This document shows, one piece after another, positions 25,962 through 33,692 of a DNA stretch of 64,000 bases. The notes below the pieces were generated by a model, which worked only from the letters and a program-made list of their open reading frames with translations, was not told the DNA's origin and searched no databases. The stretch is from a bacterium. Its GTDB lineage: Bacteria > Planctomycetota > Planctomycetia > Kolteriales > Kolteriaceae. The position numbers were made by a program, and so were the translations under genes. The stretch is from contig JAIELF010000056.1 of NCBI GenBank assembly GCA_019753235.1, positions 38,542 through 102,541 of the forward strand, written 5' to 3'. Numbering within the stretch: the stretch's first letter is position 1; each line of letters starts with the position of its first letter.

Positions 25962-26813
25962 ATGCCTAAGCCGTCGGCCCTCATCATTGAAGACGACGCC
26001 GACGCAGGAGAAGTCCTGGCGGCGTTGCTGGAAGAGCGAGGCTACCAGTCCGTCGTCGTTCCATCAGGACACGAGGGAATTCGGCAAATCAAAGAACATC
26101 CCTTCGACGTTGTCTTCTTGGATGTCATGCTTCCGGATATCGACGGCTACCGGGTCTGCGAGCAACTCAAGATTGATCGCCTGACCAATCCGATTCCGAT
26201 CGTCATTCTCTCGGCACTGAGCGCTCATGACCATCTCGTGGCGGGGCTTCGTGTGGGTGCCGACTTTTTCATCCCCAAACCCTACACGACTCAACAGCTC
26301 GACAAGGTCCTCGCCGAGATCGACGATTATCGCGACCGCGCGAAAATGGAAAAGTTGCAACTCCGAATCCGATTTGATCTCGCAAGCCGAGTCCAGAATC
26401 TCCACTCTGTAAATGAACTTTTCGGTCTGCTACTTCGGCACTCCGTGTTGACCGAGAAGCAGGCAACACAACTGCGCACGGCGATGCTCGAAGTCGGCTC
26501 GAATGCGATCGAGTGGGGAAACAAGCACGACGAAACGAAAACGGTTTCCATCACCGCCGAGGTGCGCGATGACCGCATTGAAATCGTCGTGGAAGATCAA
26601 GGCGAAGGATTCAATCCCAGGCAGCTCCCTCATGCGGCCGATGGAAAGGAAGACCCTGTCTCGCATATGGAAGTTCGCGAAATGCTCGGCCTGCGCGAGG
26701 GTGGATTCGGTATTCAAATCGTTCGCGGCATGGTCGACGAAGTCCGCTACAACGAACGCGGCAATCGCGTGACCCTGGTCAAACACTTGACCGCCAAACC
26801 TGTTCAACCGTAG
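25962..26813 (+). CDS. Response regulator fused to RsbW-like ATPase domain
   Basis: 283 residues. Residues 1-125 are an intact receiver: acidic pair in LIIEDDADAG, phospho-acceptor D54 in FLDVMLPDIDGY, and the conserved Lys in FIPKPY near residue 104. After a short helix, residues 150-283 form a HATPase_c domain of anti-sigma/RsbW type: AMLEVGSNAIEWGN (N box), VEDQGEGFNP (G1) and GGFGIQIVRGMVDEV (G2). No HisKA phospho-acceptor helix is visible. Such REC-HATPase fusions can switch an anti-sigma-like activity by phosphorylation. It is the first of three signalling genes in tandem with gaps of about 65 bases. Confidence 0.85.
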   Translation: MPKPSALIIEDDADAGEVLAALLEERGYQSVVVPSGHEGIRQIKEHPFDVVFLDVMLPDIDGYRVCEQLKIDRLTNPIPIVILSALSAHDHLVAGLRVGADFFIPKPYTTQQLDKVLAEIDDYRDRAKMEKLQLRIRFDLASRVQNLHSVNELFGLLLRHSVLTEKQATQLRTAMLEVGSNAIEWGNKHDETKTVSITAEVRDDRIEIVVEDQGEGFNPRQLPHAADGKEDPVSHMEVREMLGLREGGFGIQIVRGMVDEVRYNERGNRVTLVKHLTAKPVQP

Positions 26814-26880
26814 CCGCGCCAGGCACCCAAGCGTCCGTCGGCGATGGCCCCTCGTCACGGACGTTAATCGAAAGGACGCA

Positions 26881-27927
26881 ATGCAACCCTTCCATGCCCG
26901 CGTGATGCTTGATCTGGAAGATCCGATGCAAGCCGAGGCGTTTCACTCGATGCTTTCCGGTTGGGGCTATGAAGTCGTCGCCATGATCGAGTCCGCCGAC
27001 CTCATTATTGCCGATGTGAAAAACCTGCCTCTACCGGAACGCGTTCAGAAGCACCAAGCAACGTTGCTGTTGCTTCACGAGCGGGATGATCTGCGTCATC
27101 ACGACGCCCCGAACTTCCATGTTGACCTGATGATGTCATCCTCTTCGGAACCGTTCTTCGTGCTGTCGGCCCTGCGTATTCTCACGGAGAATCGGCAAAT
27201 CGCCAAAGAACTCGAAACCGAGAAGCGCTTGTCTCAGGTCGGCAAGATCACCACCGGTCTTTTGCACGCCCTGAAGGGGCCTATTCACAATGTGGTCATG
27301 AGCATCGATCGTCTCGGCTCGTACCTGAACGGGAACGACGCTCCACAGCGGTGGGTCAGTATTCTTAGCCGAAACGCGGACTTTCTCCGAGAATCCATCG
27401 ACCATCTGCTGCAGGGATTTCATGACAAAAAACAGCAGATCCCCATCAACGTAATCGACGCGGTAAGGGCAGCGATCGCCTACTCGATCGAACACAGCGC
27501 GACCGAGCACCAGATCACGGTGCAGAAGCAGTTTCCCCGCGAACCGGTGATGGTACTTTCTCGGCCCGGCTATCTGGTTCATCTCATGGTCCAGCTTCTC
27601 AACAATGCTCGCGAAGCGATCGGCGATACACCCGGAACAATCGCCGTGGACATCACGATGGAACCTCCTGATCTCGTACGGATAGACGTCACGGATTCGG
27701 GGCCCGGGATTCCACCCGAGATTAAACATCGGTTGGGGGAAATGTTCTTGACAACCAAGCCAAATGGAACCGGGCTCGGCTTGGCCACGATCCTTTGGGC
27801 TGTGCGGGAATGCCAAGGTCAGATCGAAGCAAGCTCTCCCCCGACGGGAGGCTCGCGTTTCACTCTTCGCTTCCCAGTCGCGAAACCAAGTGAGGCTAAC
27901 ACGACCCAAGCGGCTCCCCGGGAATGA
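26881..27927 (+). CDS. Histidine kinase with pseudo-receiver N-terminus
   Basis: 348 residues. The first 110 residues resemble a receiver domain (RVMLDLEDPMQAEAFHSMLSG, SADLIIADVKNLP), but the usual Lys-Pro is not present: the region reads LMMSSSSEPF. It looks like an unphosphorylatable or altered pseudo-receiver. A coiled stretch then leads to a dimerisation helix with GKITTGLLHALKGPIHNV, where His near residue 128 occupies the H-box position. The ATPase domain has LLNNAREAIGD (N), VTDSGPGIPPEI (G1) and GTGLGLATI (G2). No membrane segment is seen, so it is a cytoplasmic kinase, probably acting with the adjacent receiver proteins. Confidence 0.82.
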   Translation: MQPFHARVMLDLEDPMQAEAFHSMLSGWGYEVVAMIESADLIIADVKNLPLPERVQKHQATLLLLHERDDLRHHDAPNFHVDLMMSSSSEPFFVLSALRILTENRQIAKELETEKRLSQVGKITTGLLHALKGPIHNVVMSIDRLGSYLNGNDAPQRWVSILSRNADFLRESIDHLLQGFHDKKQQIPINVIDAVRAAIAYSIEHSATEHQITVQKQFPREPVMVLSRPGYLVHLMVQLLNNAREAIGDTPGTIAVDITMEPPDLVRIDVTDSGPGIPPEIKHRLGEMFLTTKPNGTGLGLATILWAVRECQGQIEASSPPTGGSRFTLRFPVAKPSEANTTQAAPRE

Positions 27928-27988
27928 TTCTCCAACAATGCCCTACCCTCGATTGGTAAAAGAAAAGTCAGAGGAGTAACAACGCGAC

Positions 27989-29161
27989 ATGACCGAAGGT
28001 GATCGGCTGACACTCTTGATCGTGGATGACGAAGAGGATGTCCTCTTGTCGTTGCGAAGCATGTTTCGACGAGAGTTTCATGTCATCACTGTTCCTCGCG
28101 CTCGAGACGCATTCACCCTGATCGAAAATGAATCGGTGCAGATCGTCATCTCTGATCAGCGGATGCCGGACATGAACGGCGTCGAATTTCTGGAACAGGT
28201 CTCTCGGCAATTTCCCGATGTCATTCGCTTGATGATCACGGGCTATGCCGACATCAACAGCGTGATCTCTGCCGTCAATCAAGGGCACGTCTTTCGTTAC
28301 ATTGCCAAACCTTGGGACCCAGCCGAGCTGCAGGCAGCCGTTCGACAGGCGGCCGAGCAGTACCGCGTTCTGGCCGAGCGTCGCCGACTGCTCCACGAAC
28401 TCGACGAAGCGAACCAACTCAAGACTGCCTTCATCACGATCGCCAGCCACGAACTCAACACACCGCTAACGATTGTTCTGGGGATGTTGCAACTGGCCGC
28501 CATTCGATCGAAGGACGATGTTGTCCGCAATTGCCTCGACCGCGCCACCCGGGCCGCTCAGCGATTGCAGCATCTGTTGACGAATACTTTTAAACTGCTT
28601 CAGCAAAGCGAATTTCACCGCTCTCTTGAACGGACCAACATCCCGCTGGCCGACTTATTTCGCGAAATTCGAGAGGACCTGGATCCCTATTTGTCCGAAC
28701 GTCAGCAAAGTTGGGTCGAACGAATCACTCCTGCCGATGCCAGCATCATGGCCAGTCGAACGCATCTGCGTGACGTACTGGAAAACCTTCTCACCAACGC
28801 CATTAAGTTTTCCAACGATGGTTCGCCGATCATGTTGGTCGCCGACCAGTCGAACGAGCGAACCCTCTTTCGCGTGGTTGATCAAGGCGTCGGAATTCCG
28901 CTGGAAGATCAACCTCACGTCTTCGAGCCTTTTTTTAGCACTTGGGACACTCTGCACCATTCCACCGGTAGCTATGGATTCTGTAAGAGAGGCTTGGGAA
29001 TCGGCCTGGCCATCGTCCGAAAATTCGTTGAAATGCACGGCGGCACGATTGATTTTAATTCTTCGGCAGACCAAGGAACCGAGTTCATCATCGACCTGCC
29101 CAATCGCCCGGCCAGCGAATCAAAGTCCGGTCGACCAACACGCACGGAGGTGAACCGATGA
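27989..29161 (+). CDS. Hybrid signalling protein: receiver followed by histidine kinase
   Basis: 390 residues. Residues 1-125 are an intact receiver (VDDEED, phospho-acceptor D56 in ISDQRMPDMNG, Lys in YIAKPWD). A HisKA helix has ITIASHELNTPL with the His near residue 154. The HATPase domain contains LENLLTNAIKFS (N), VVDQGVGIP (G1) and GLGIGLAIVRKFVEMHGG (G2). A receiver at the N-terminus means input probably comes by phosphotransfer, possibly from the kinase encoded just upstream. Its stop overlaps the uvrA start (ATGA), so the repair-like gene downstream is likely translated with it. Confidence 0.88.
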   Translation: MTEGDRLTLLIVDDEEDVLLSLRSMFRREFHVITVPRARDAFTLIENESVQIVISDQRMPDMNGVEFLEQVSRQFPDVIRLMITGYADINSVISAVNQGHVFRYIAKPWDPAELQAAVRQAAEQYRVLAERRRLLHELDEANQLKTAFITIASHELNTPLTIVLGMLQLAAIRSKDDVVRNCLDRATRAAQRLQHLLTNTFKLLQQSEFHRSLERTNIPLADLFREIREDLDPYLSERQQSWVERITPADASIMASRTHLRDVLENLLTNAIKFSNDGSPIMLVADQSNERTLFRVVDQGVGIPLEDQPHVFEPFFSTWDTLHHSTGSYGFCKRGLGIGLAIVRKFVEMHGGTIDFNSSADQGTEFIIDLPNRPASESKSGRPTRTEVNR

Positions 29162-31104
29162 CGCTGGAAGCGAAAGAGATCGTCGTCAAAGGAGCGCGCG
29201 AGCACAACTTGCAGGGGGTCGATCTGACCCTGCCGAAAAACAAACTGATCTGTTTTTCCGGCGTCTCCGGCTCGGGGAAAAGCTCGCTTGCCTTCGACAC
29301 GCTTTATGCCGAGGGGCAAAGACGCTACATCGAGTCTCTCTCGTCGTACGCTCGCCAATTCATGGGACAGCTCGCCAAACCTAATTGCGATCATGTGTCG
29401 GGTCTGTCTCCTTCGATCAGTATCGAGCAGAAGACCGGCGGGGCCAATCCGCGAAGCACCGTCGGCACGATCACGGAGATCCACGACTACTTGCGCGTCT
29501 TGTTCGCGCGGATCGGCAAAGGGCACTGCACGAAGTGCGATCGGCCTATTGAGGCGCAATCGAGAGAGCAGATGATCGCCTCCATCCTGAATTCGTTTGC
29601 GGATCAGAAAATCCTGGTGTTGGCCCCCGTTGTTCGAAATCAGAAGGGAGAATTTCGAGACTTCTTCGACGATCTTGTCCGGCGAGGCTACATCCGCGCA
29701 CGCGTCGATGGCGAGATCGTTCGTCTGGCGGATTCGATCAAGCTGGATCGACAGATGAGGCACCATATCGAGGTCGTCATTGATCGAATCTCGCCCACGA
29801 AGAACGATCGCTTGAGGCTCGCCGATGCCGTCCAGCAGGCACTCCAGCTAAGTGATGGATCCCTTCTCATCCTCGCGGACGACGATGCCGGCAAGAGCAT
29901 GATCCTAAGCGCGAAGTATGCCTGCCCACATTGCCTGATCAGTTTTGAACCCCCCAGCCCGCAACTATTCAGCTTCAACAGCCCGCTGGGGATGTGCCCC
30001 TCGTGCGATGGATTAGGAGAGAAATATACGTTCGATCCGGACCTGCTTATCCCCAACCCTTCCCTTTCCTTTCGTGACGGTGCCATCGAACTGATCGGCT
30101 CGATGAAAGAGATGGGTCGTTGGCGTCGGCATATCTTCGAAGGGATCGCTCAAGAAGTCGGATTCTCGCTCGATACACCGTGGAACAAACTTGCTGCCGC
30201 CGCGAAGAGTGCACTTCTCCATGGAATGGGTGATCGCCATATCACCTTCACTTGGCGAAGCCGAAGCAAAGTTCAACTTCATGGAGGAACATGGGACGGC
30301 ATTATCCCCCAACTCAACTCTCGGCATCGCAAGACGGGCAACTCGATGCAGCGAAAAATGCTCGAGAAGTACATGCGCGTCATCAGGTGCGGCGAGTGTG
30401 CCGGCCAGCGGCTAAATGCCCAGGCTCGGCATGTTCGGCTCGGCGGCAAAACGCTGCTTGAGTGGGAAGCCATGCCGGTCGACGAACTTCATCGTTTCGT
30501 CGAAGAGACGCTCGAATCAAACTTCTCGGCCGTCGAACGCTTCATCGCGGTCGAGCCTGTCAAAGAGATCAAAGCTCGGCTTGGCTTCCTCTTAAATGTC
30601 GGGTTGCAGTATCTCTCTCTCGATCGGCGTGCCAACACACTTTCGGGCGGCGAAGCGCAGCGGATTCGACTCGCGAGCCAAATCGGTTCGGGCCTTGTCG
30701 GCGTCTTGTATGTATTGGATGAACCCTCGATCGGTCTGCATCCACGCGACAATCATCGGCTGTTGGGGACACTCGAACACTTGCGCGATCAAGGGAACAC
30801 CGTTCTGGTTGTCGAGCATGATGAGGATACCATGCGGGCCGCAGACTACTTGGTCGACTTCGGACCCGGGCCAGGCGTGCGCGGCGGAAAGGTCGTGGCC
30901 GAGGGGACGTTGGCGCACCTGATCCAAGAGCCCGATAGCATCACCGGCCAGTACCTCGCCGGCCGAAAATCGATCGCTGTCCCATCCAAAAGACGTCCCA
31001 TCGATCTCGCCACGTTACCTATCGAATCCCATACACCCATCCCATCCTTCCCAATCGCCCAAGCCAGCAAGCCCAAACGGCCTCGCGCGAAGAAAACCAC
31101 GTGA
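29158..31104 (+). CDS. uvrA: Half-length UvrA-like ABC ATPase
   Basis: 648 residues, against about 940 for a normal UvrA. It contains one complete UvrA-type ABC unit: Walker A GVSGSGKSS at 35-43, the UvrB-binding and insertion regions, a four-cysteine zinc finger (CPHC near 259, CPSC near 281), the signature LSGGEAQRIRLAS near 495 and Walker B LYVLDEPSIGLHPRD near 517. After QYLAGRKSIAVP it ends in a Pro/Lys-rich tail and a stop, exactly where the second ABC unit of UvrA would begin. No continuation is seen in other frames downstream. ATG overlaps the preceding kinase stop. It may be a split UvrA whose other half lies elsewhere, a homodimer-forming half, or a specialised paralogue. Confidence 0.9.
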   Translation: MTLEAKEIVVKGAREHNLQGVDLTLPKNKLICFSGVSGSGKSSLAFDTLYAEGQRRYIESLSSYARQFMGQLAKPNCDHVSGLSPSISIEQKTGGANPRSTVGTITEIHDYLRVLFARIGKGHCTKCDRPIEAQSREQMIASILNSFADQKILVLAPVVRNQKGEFRDFFDDLVRRGYIRARVDGEIVRLADSIKLDRQMRHHIEVVIDRISPTKNDRLRLADAVQQALQLSDGSLLILADDDAGKSMILSAKYACPHCLISFEPPSPQLFSFNSPLGMCPSCDGLGEKYTFDPDLLIPNPSLSFRDGAIELIGSMKEMGRWRRHIFEGIAQEVGFSLDTPWNKLAAAAKSALLHGMGDRHITFTWRSRSKVQLHGGTWDGIIPQLNSRHRKTGNSMQRKMLEKYMRVIRCGECAGQRLNAQARHVRLGGKTLLEWEAMPVDELHRFVEETLESNFSAVERFIAVEPVKEIKARLGFLLNVGLQYLSLDRRANTLSGGEAQRIRLASQIGSGLVGVLYVLDEPSIGLHPRDNHRLLGTLEHLRDQGNTVLVVEHDEDTMRAADYLVDFGPGPGVRGGKVVAEGTLAHLIQEPDSITGQYLAGRKSIAVPSKRRPIDLATLPIESHTPIPSFPIAQASKPKRPRAKKTT

Positions 31105-31290
31105 CCGACTCTCTTCGATCGGGTGATACCCCGGGTGTCGAACAACTGAACCCGGGACGGCTAGCCGGTCGATAAGAAAAGAACGGGATCGCTTGACGCG
31201 ATTGCCGAGCCCTGCCATAGGTTCGCAGAGTTTCCTTCCTCAACAGACGTTGTTTTCGGGTACGGCCTTGGCCGTAAGGATGAATCGCGC

Positions 31291-31848
31291 ATGTCCTCCT
31301 CATGGATCAACGGAATTGTCGGAACGGGACTTCTCCTTGCGTCGACCGGGTGCGAAACCGTCGCGCAGAGGGGAGCGCTGGGTGGAGCAGCGCTCGGCGC
31401 GGGAGCAGGGGCGCTCATCGGCAGCGCGACTGCCGACGCGGGCAAAGGAGCACTGATCGGCGGAGCACTCGGGACGATTGCGGGCGCCCTGACCGGGGCG
31501 GCCATCGACAATGCGGAGGAACGCGCCACTGCGAAGGCAATTGCTCATCAAGAGGCTGCCGGCGCAATGACGGTCGCCGATGTCATCACGATGTCACAAT
31601 CCGGTGTCAGCGAGCAGACCATTGTCGCCTCGATCCGATCAAGCAGTTCAGGTTTTCGACTGGCGGCCGCCGACGTCGTCCATCTTCACGAAAGCGGGGT
31701 ATCGGACAAAGTCATTCAAGCGATGATGGATAAAAGGCCAACCGTGGTCGCCGCCGGCCGACCGGTCTATGTTCACGAAGCGCCTGTTTACATTTACGAT
31801 CGTTGCCCCCCTCCTGTCGTCATCGGCTACCATGGTTGTTGGTGGTAG
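31291..31848 (+). CDS. Glycine-zipper lipoprotein
   Basis: 185 residues. The N-terminal hydrophobic segment ends in LLASTGC, a lipobox with Cys near residue 21. It is followed by a glycine-zipper membrane-like region of about 50 residues with repeated small-residue patterns (GGAALGAGAGALIG, GALIGGALGTIAGALTG). The remainder includes two short helical repeats (VITMSQSGVSEQTIVASIRS and VVHLHESGVSDKVIQAMMD) and a Tyr/Pro/Cys-rich tail. It is probably an outer-membrane or periplasmic lipoprotein of the glycine-zipper type; function unknown. It stands alone between uvrA and a HAD gene. Confidence 0.8.
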   Translation: MSSSWINGIVGTGLLLASTGCETVAQRGALGGAALGAGAGALIGSATADAGKGALIGGALGTIAGALTGAAIDNAEERATAKAIAHQEAAGAMTVADVITMSQSGVSEQTIVASIRSSSSGFRLAAADVVHLHESGVSDKVIQAMMDKRPTVVAAGRPVYVHEAPVYIYDRCPPPVVIGYHGCWW

Positions 31849-31887
31849 CTTTCCAACAAAATCAGATCAACGTGACGAGCCTTGCTG

Positions 31888-32643
31888 ATGATCGACTGGA
31901 TCTTCTTCGATGTCGGCAATGTTCTCTTTGACGACGCTCCCCAAGATTTCGAGGCTATGCGATACTTTCACCGCGCCGTGGCCGAGATCGACCCCGACTA
32001 TTCATTCGAGCAGATGCTGCTGGATCGAGAGGAACTTGGGAAACGGGGCGAGAAACTCATCCTCGGCCAAATCGCTGCACGGTTTCTTTCCGTCTCCGAG
32101 ATTCAGTCGGTCTATCAGCAGGCCAGGCGAGCCCTCGCGGCTCGCTACGATCAGATCAACCTTTTGTTGCCGGGCGTGCAGACGGTTCTCGGTTCATTAG
32201 CCGGCCGATTTCGACTTGGGGTTCTCGCGAATCAACCGACCGAATGCCGGGCGAGCCTCGATCGGCGTGGCCTTCTTGATTTCTTCTCGGTGGTCGCCAT
32301 CAGCGATGAGCTCCGCCTTCGTAAACCAGATAGTGCTATCTTCGAGTGGGCGCTGCGCGAGGCGAACGTTTCGGCCGAGCGTGCGATCATGATCGGCGAT
32401 CGACGGGATAACGACATCCTGCCAGCCTCCGCATTGGGGATGAAAACGGTCTGGATCGATTGGCCATCCCATCAACAGAAGTGTTGGTTCCCCACGGACC
32501 CGCAAGCGCTTCTCTTTTTGGCTTCGACCGATCGCGTCCCGTACTTCGGTCAACATGAGCATTTGGGGGTGTCGCCTGATGTCACGGTTTCTACGCTGGG
32601 GGATGTTCCCGACGGAATCGAGCAAATACTCGTCTCGCGTTAG
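31888..32643 (+). CDS. HAD family hydrolase
   Basis: About 251 residues. Motif I reads FFDVGNVLFDD with the nucleophile Asp in the DxGNVL variant; motif II lies around GVLANQPTECR; motif III is RKPDSAIFEWAL; and motif IV is MIGDRRDNDILPASALGM. The helical cap sits between motifs I and II, as in subfamily IA. The enzyme probably dephosphorylates a small metabolite in the cytoplasm, but its substrate is not determinable. The frame is open from TTG at 31882; ATG at 31888 is the more natural start. Confidence 0.87.
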   Translation: MIDWIFFDVGNVLFDDAPQDFEAMRYFHRAVAEIDPDYSFEQMLLDREELGKRGEKLILGQIAARFLSVSEIQSVYQQARRALAARYDQINLLLPGVQTVLGSLAGRFRLGVLANQPTECRASLDRRGLLDFFSVVAISDELRLRKPDSAIFEWALREANVSAERAIMIGDRRDNDILPASALGMKTVWIDWPSHQQKCWFPTDPQALLFLASTDRVPYFGQHEHLGVSPDVTVSTLGDVPDGIEQILVSR

Positions 32644-32946
32644 GCCCTTCAGACTCGTCGCCTCAGAATCCTAAATCGCGCCGGGCCATTCGAAGACGAT
32701 CCTGCTTGAGTCCGACAATCGGCATAGAACAGTTCATTTCGAGAGGATATCACAAGCTAGAGTTCGATCTTTCTTAATCGCATGAAATGGGGCCGATATA
32801 TTTGCATGGCCGATCATCTCCTCAGACATGATAAAGGAGCCTTCTTCGCCCGACAAAAGAGCGACGGTTCTTATCAACAACGGCCGTGATGGCCTGATCA
32901 ATGCTAAGGCGGTGTCGCTTTGGCCGGAAGGAATAGAGACAGAATC
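32644..32946. other. Intergenic region before GT2 gene
   Basis: About 300 bp with no convincing frame on either strand, no tRNA and no clear hairpin. It presumably carries the promoter for the GT2 gene. Confidence 0.5.
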
Positions 32947-33687
32947 ATGATCGAATTGCCAGAAGCGTTACGGAGGCCCAGCGTCTCTCTTTTTTTTCCT
33001 GTCTACAACGATAGCCGAGCAATCGAAGACTTGGCTCGGAGGGGATCTAAGATCCTCGCGGAACTCACCTCGAGCTACGAGATCGTGATCGTCGATGATG
33101 GTAGCCGAGATGATTCTGCGGAGATTGCCGACGCGCTTGCTCGCGAGTTACCGAACACCCGAGTGATTCATCATCCGAGCAATCAAGGGTACGGTCGCGC
33201 CCTGTTGAGCGGTCTTCGCGAAACTGGTTCGATGGATTGGATTTGCTTCACCGACGGCGATCACCAATACGACATCTCGGAACTTCGCCAGTTTATGAAG
33301 CACTTGGACGGGCACGATTTGTTGATCGGGTTTCGCGTGGACAAGTCGTATGGACCGGTCCGAAAGGCTCTCTCTTGGGGGCTCAACGCGCTTGTTCGAT
33401 TCCTTTTCCACACGCCGTACCGTGACGTGACCTGTGGCTTCAAGATGATTCGAAGCAGCGCCGCCGGAGAGATCGCGATTCAAAGCCAGAATGTGTTTGC
33501 CGGTGGTGAGATCGTGATGCGAGCCCATTATCTCGGCTTCCGCATCGGCGAAATCGCCATCAGCATGTATCCGCGACAATTAGGAGGGACAACGATTATC
33601 TCCCTCCGTGGCGTCTGGCGAACGTTTTGTGAGATATGGGCCGTCTACGGCGATTTACACCGCAATCAACCTCGTCCGAAAGAATGA
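32947..33687 (+). CDS. GT2 family glycosyltransferase (dolichyl-phosphate-mannose synthase-like)
   Basis: About 246 residues of GT-A fold. It shows FFPVYNDSRAIEDL at the start, IVIVDDGSRDDSAEIA, the DxD-like FTDGDHQYD and FRVDKSYGPVRKALSWGLNALVRFLF, with CGFKMIR near the acceptor site. No membrane domain follows, as in short polyprenyl-phosphate sugar transferases. Likely role: transfer of a hexose to a polyprenyl phosphate or related carrier. TTG at 32920 is an alternative start, but ATG at 32947 begins the conserved region naturally. It converges with purL with only a 5-base gap. Confidence 0.88.
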   Translation: MIELPEALRRPSVSLFFPVYNDSRAIEDLARRGSKILAELTSSYEIVIVDDGSRDDSAEIADALARELPNTRVIHHPSNQGYGRALLSGLRETGSMDWICFTDGDHQYDISELRQFMKHLDGHDLLIGFRVDKSYGPVRKALSWGLNALVRFLFHTPYRDVTCGFKMIRSSAAGEIAIQSQNVFAGGEIVMRAHYLGFRIGEIAISMYPRQLGGTTIISLRGVWRTFCEIWAVYGDLHRNQPRPKE

Positions 33688-33692
33688 GTCGA

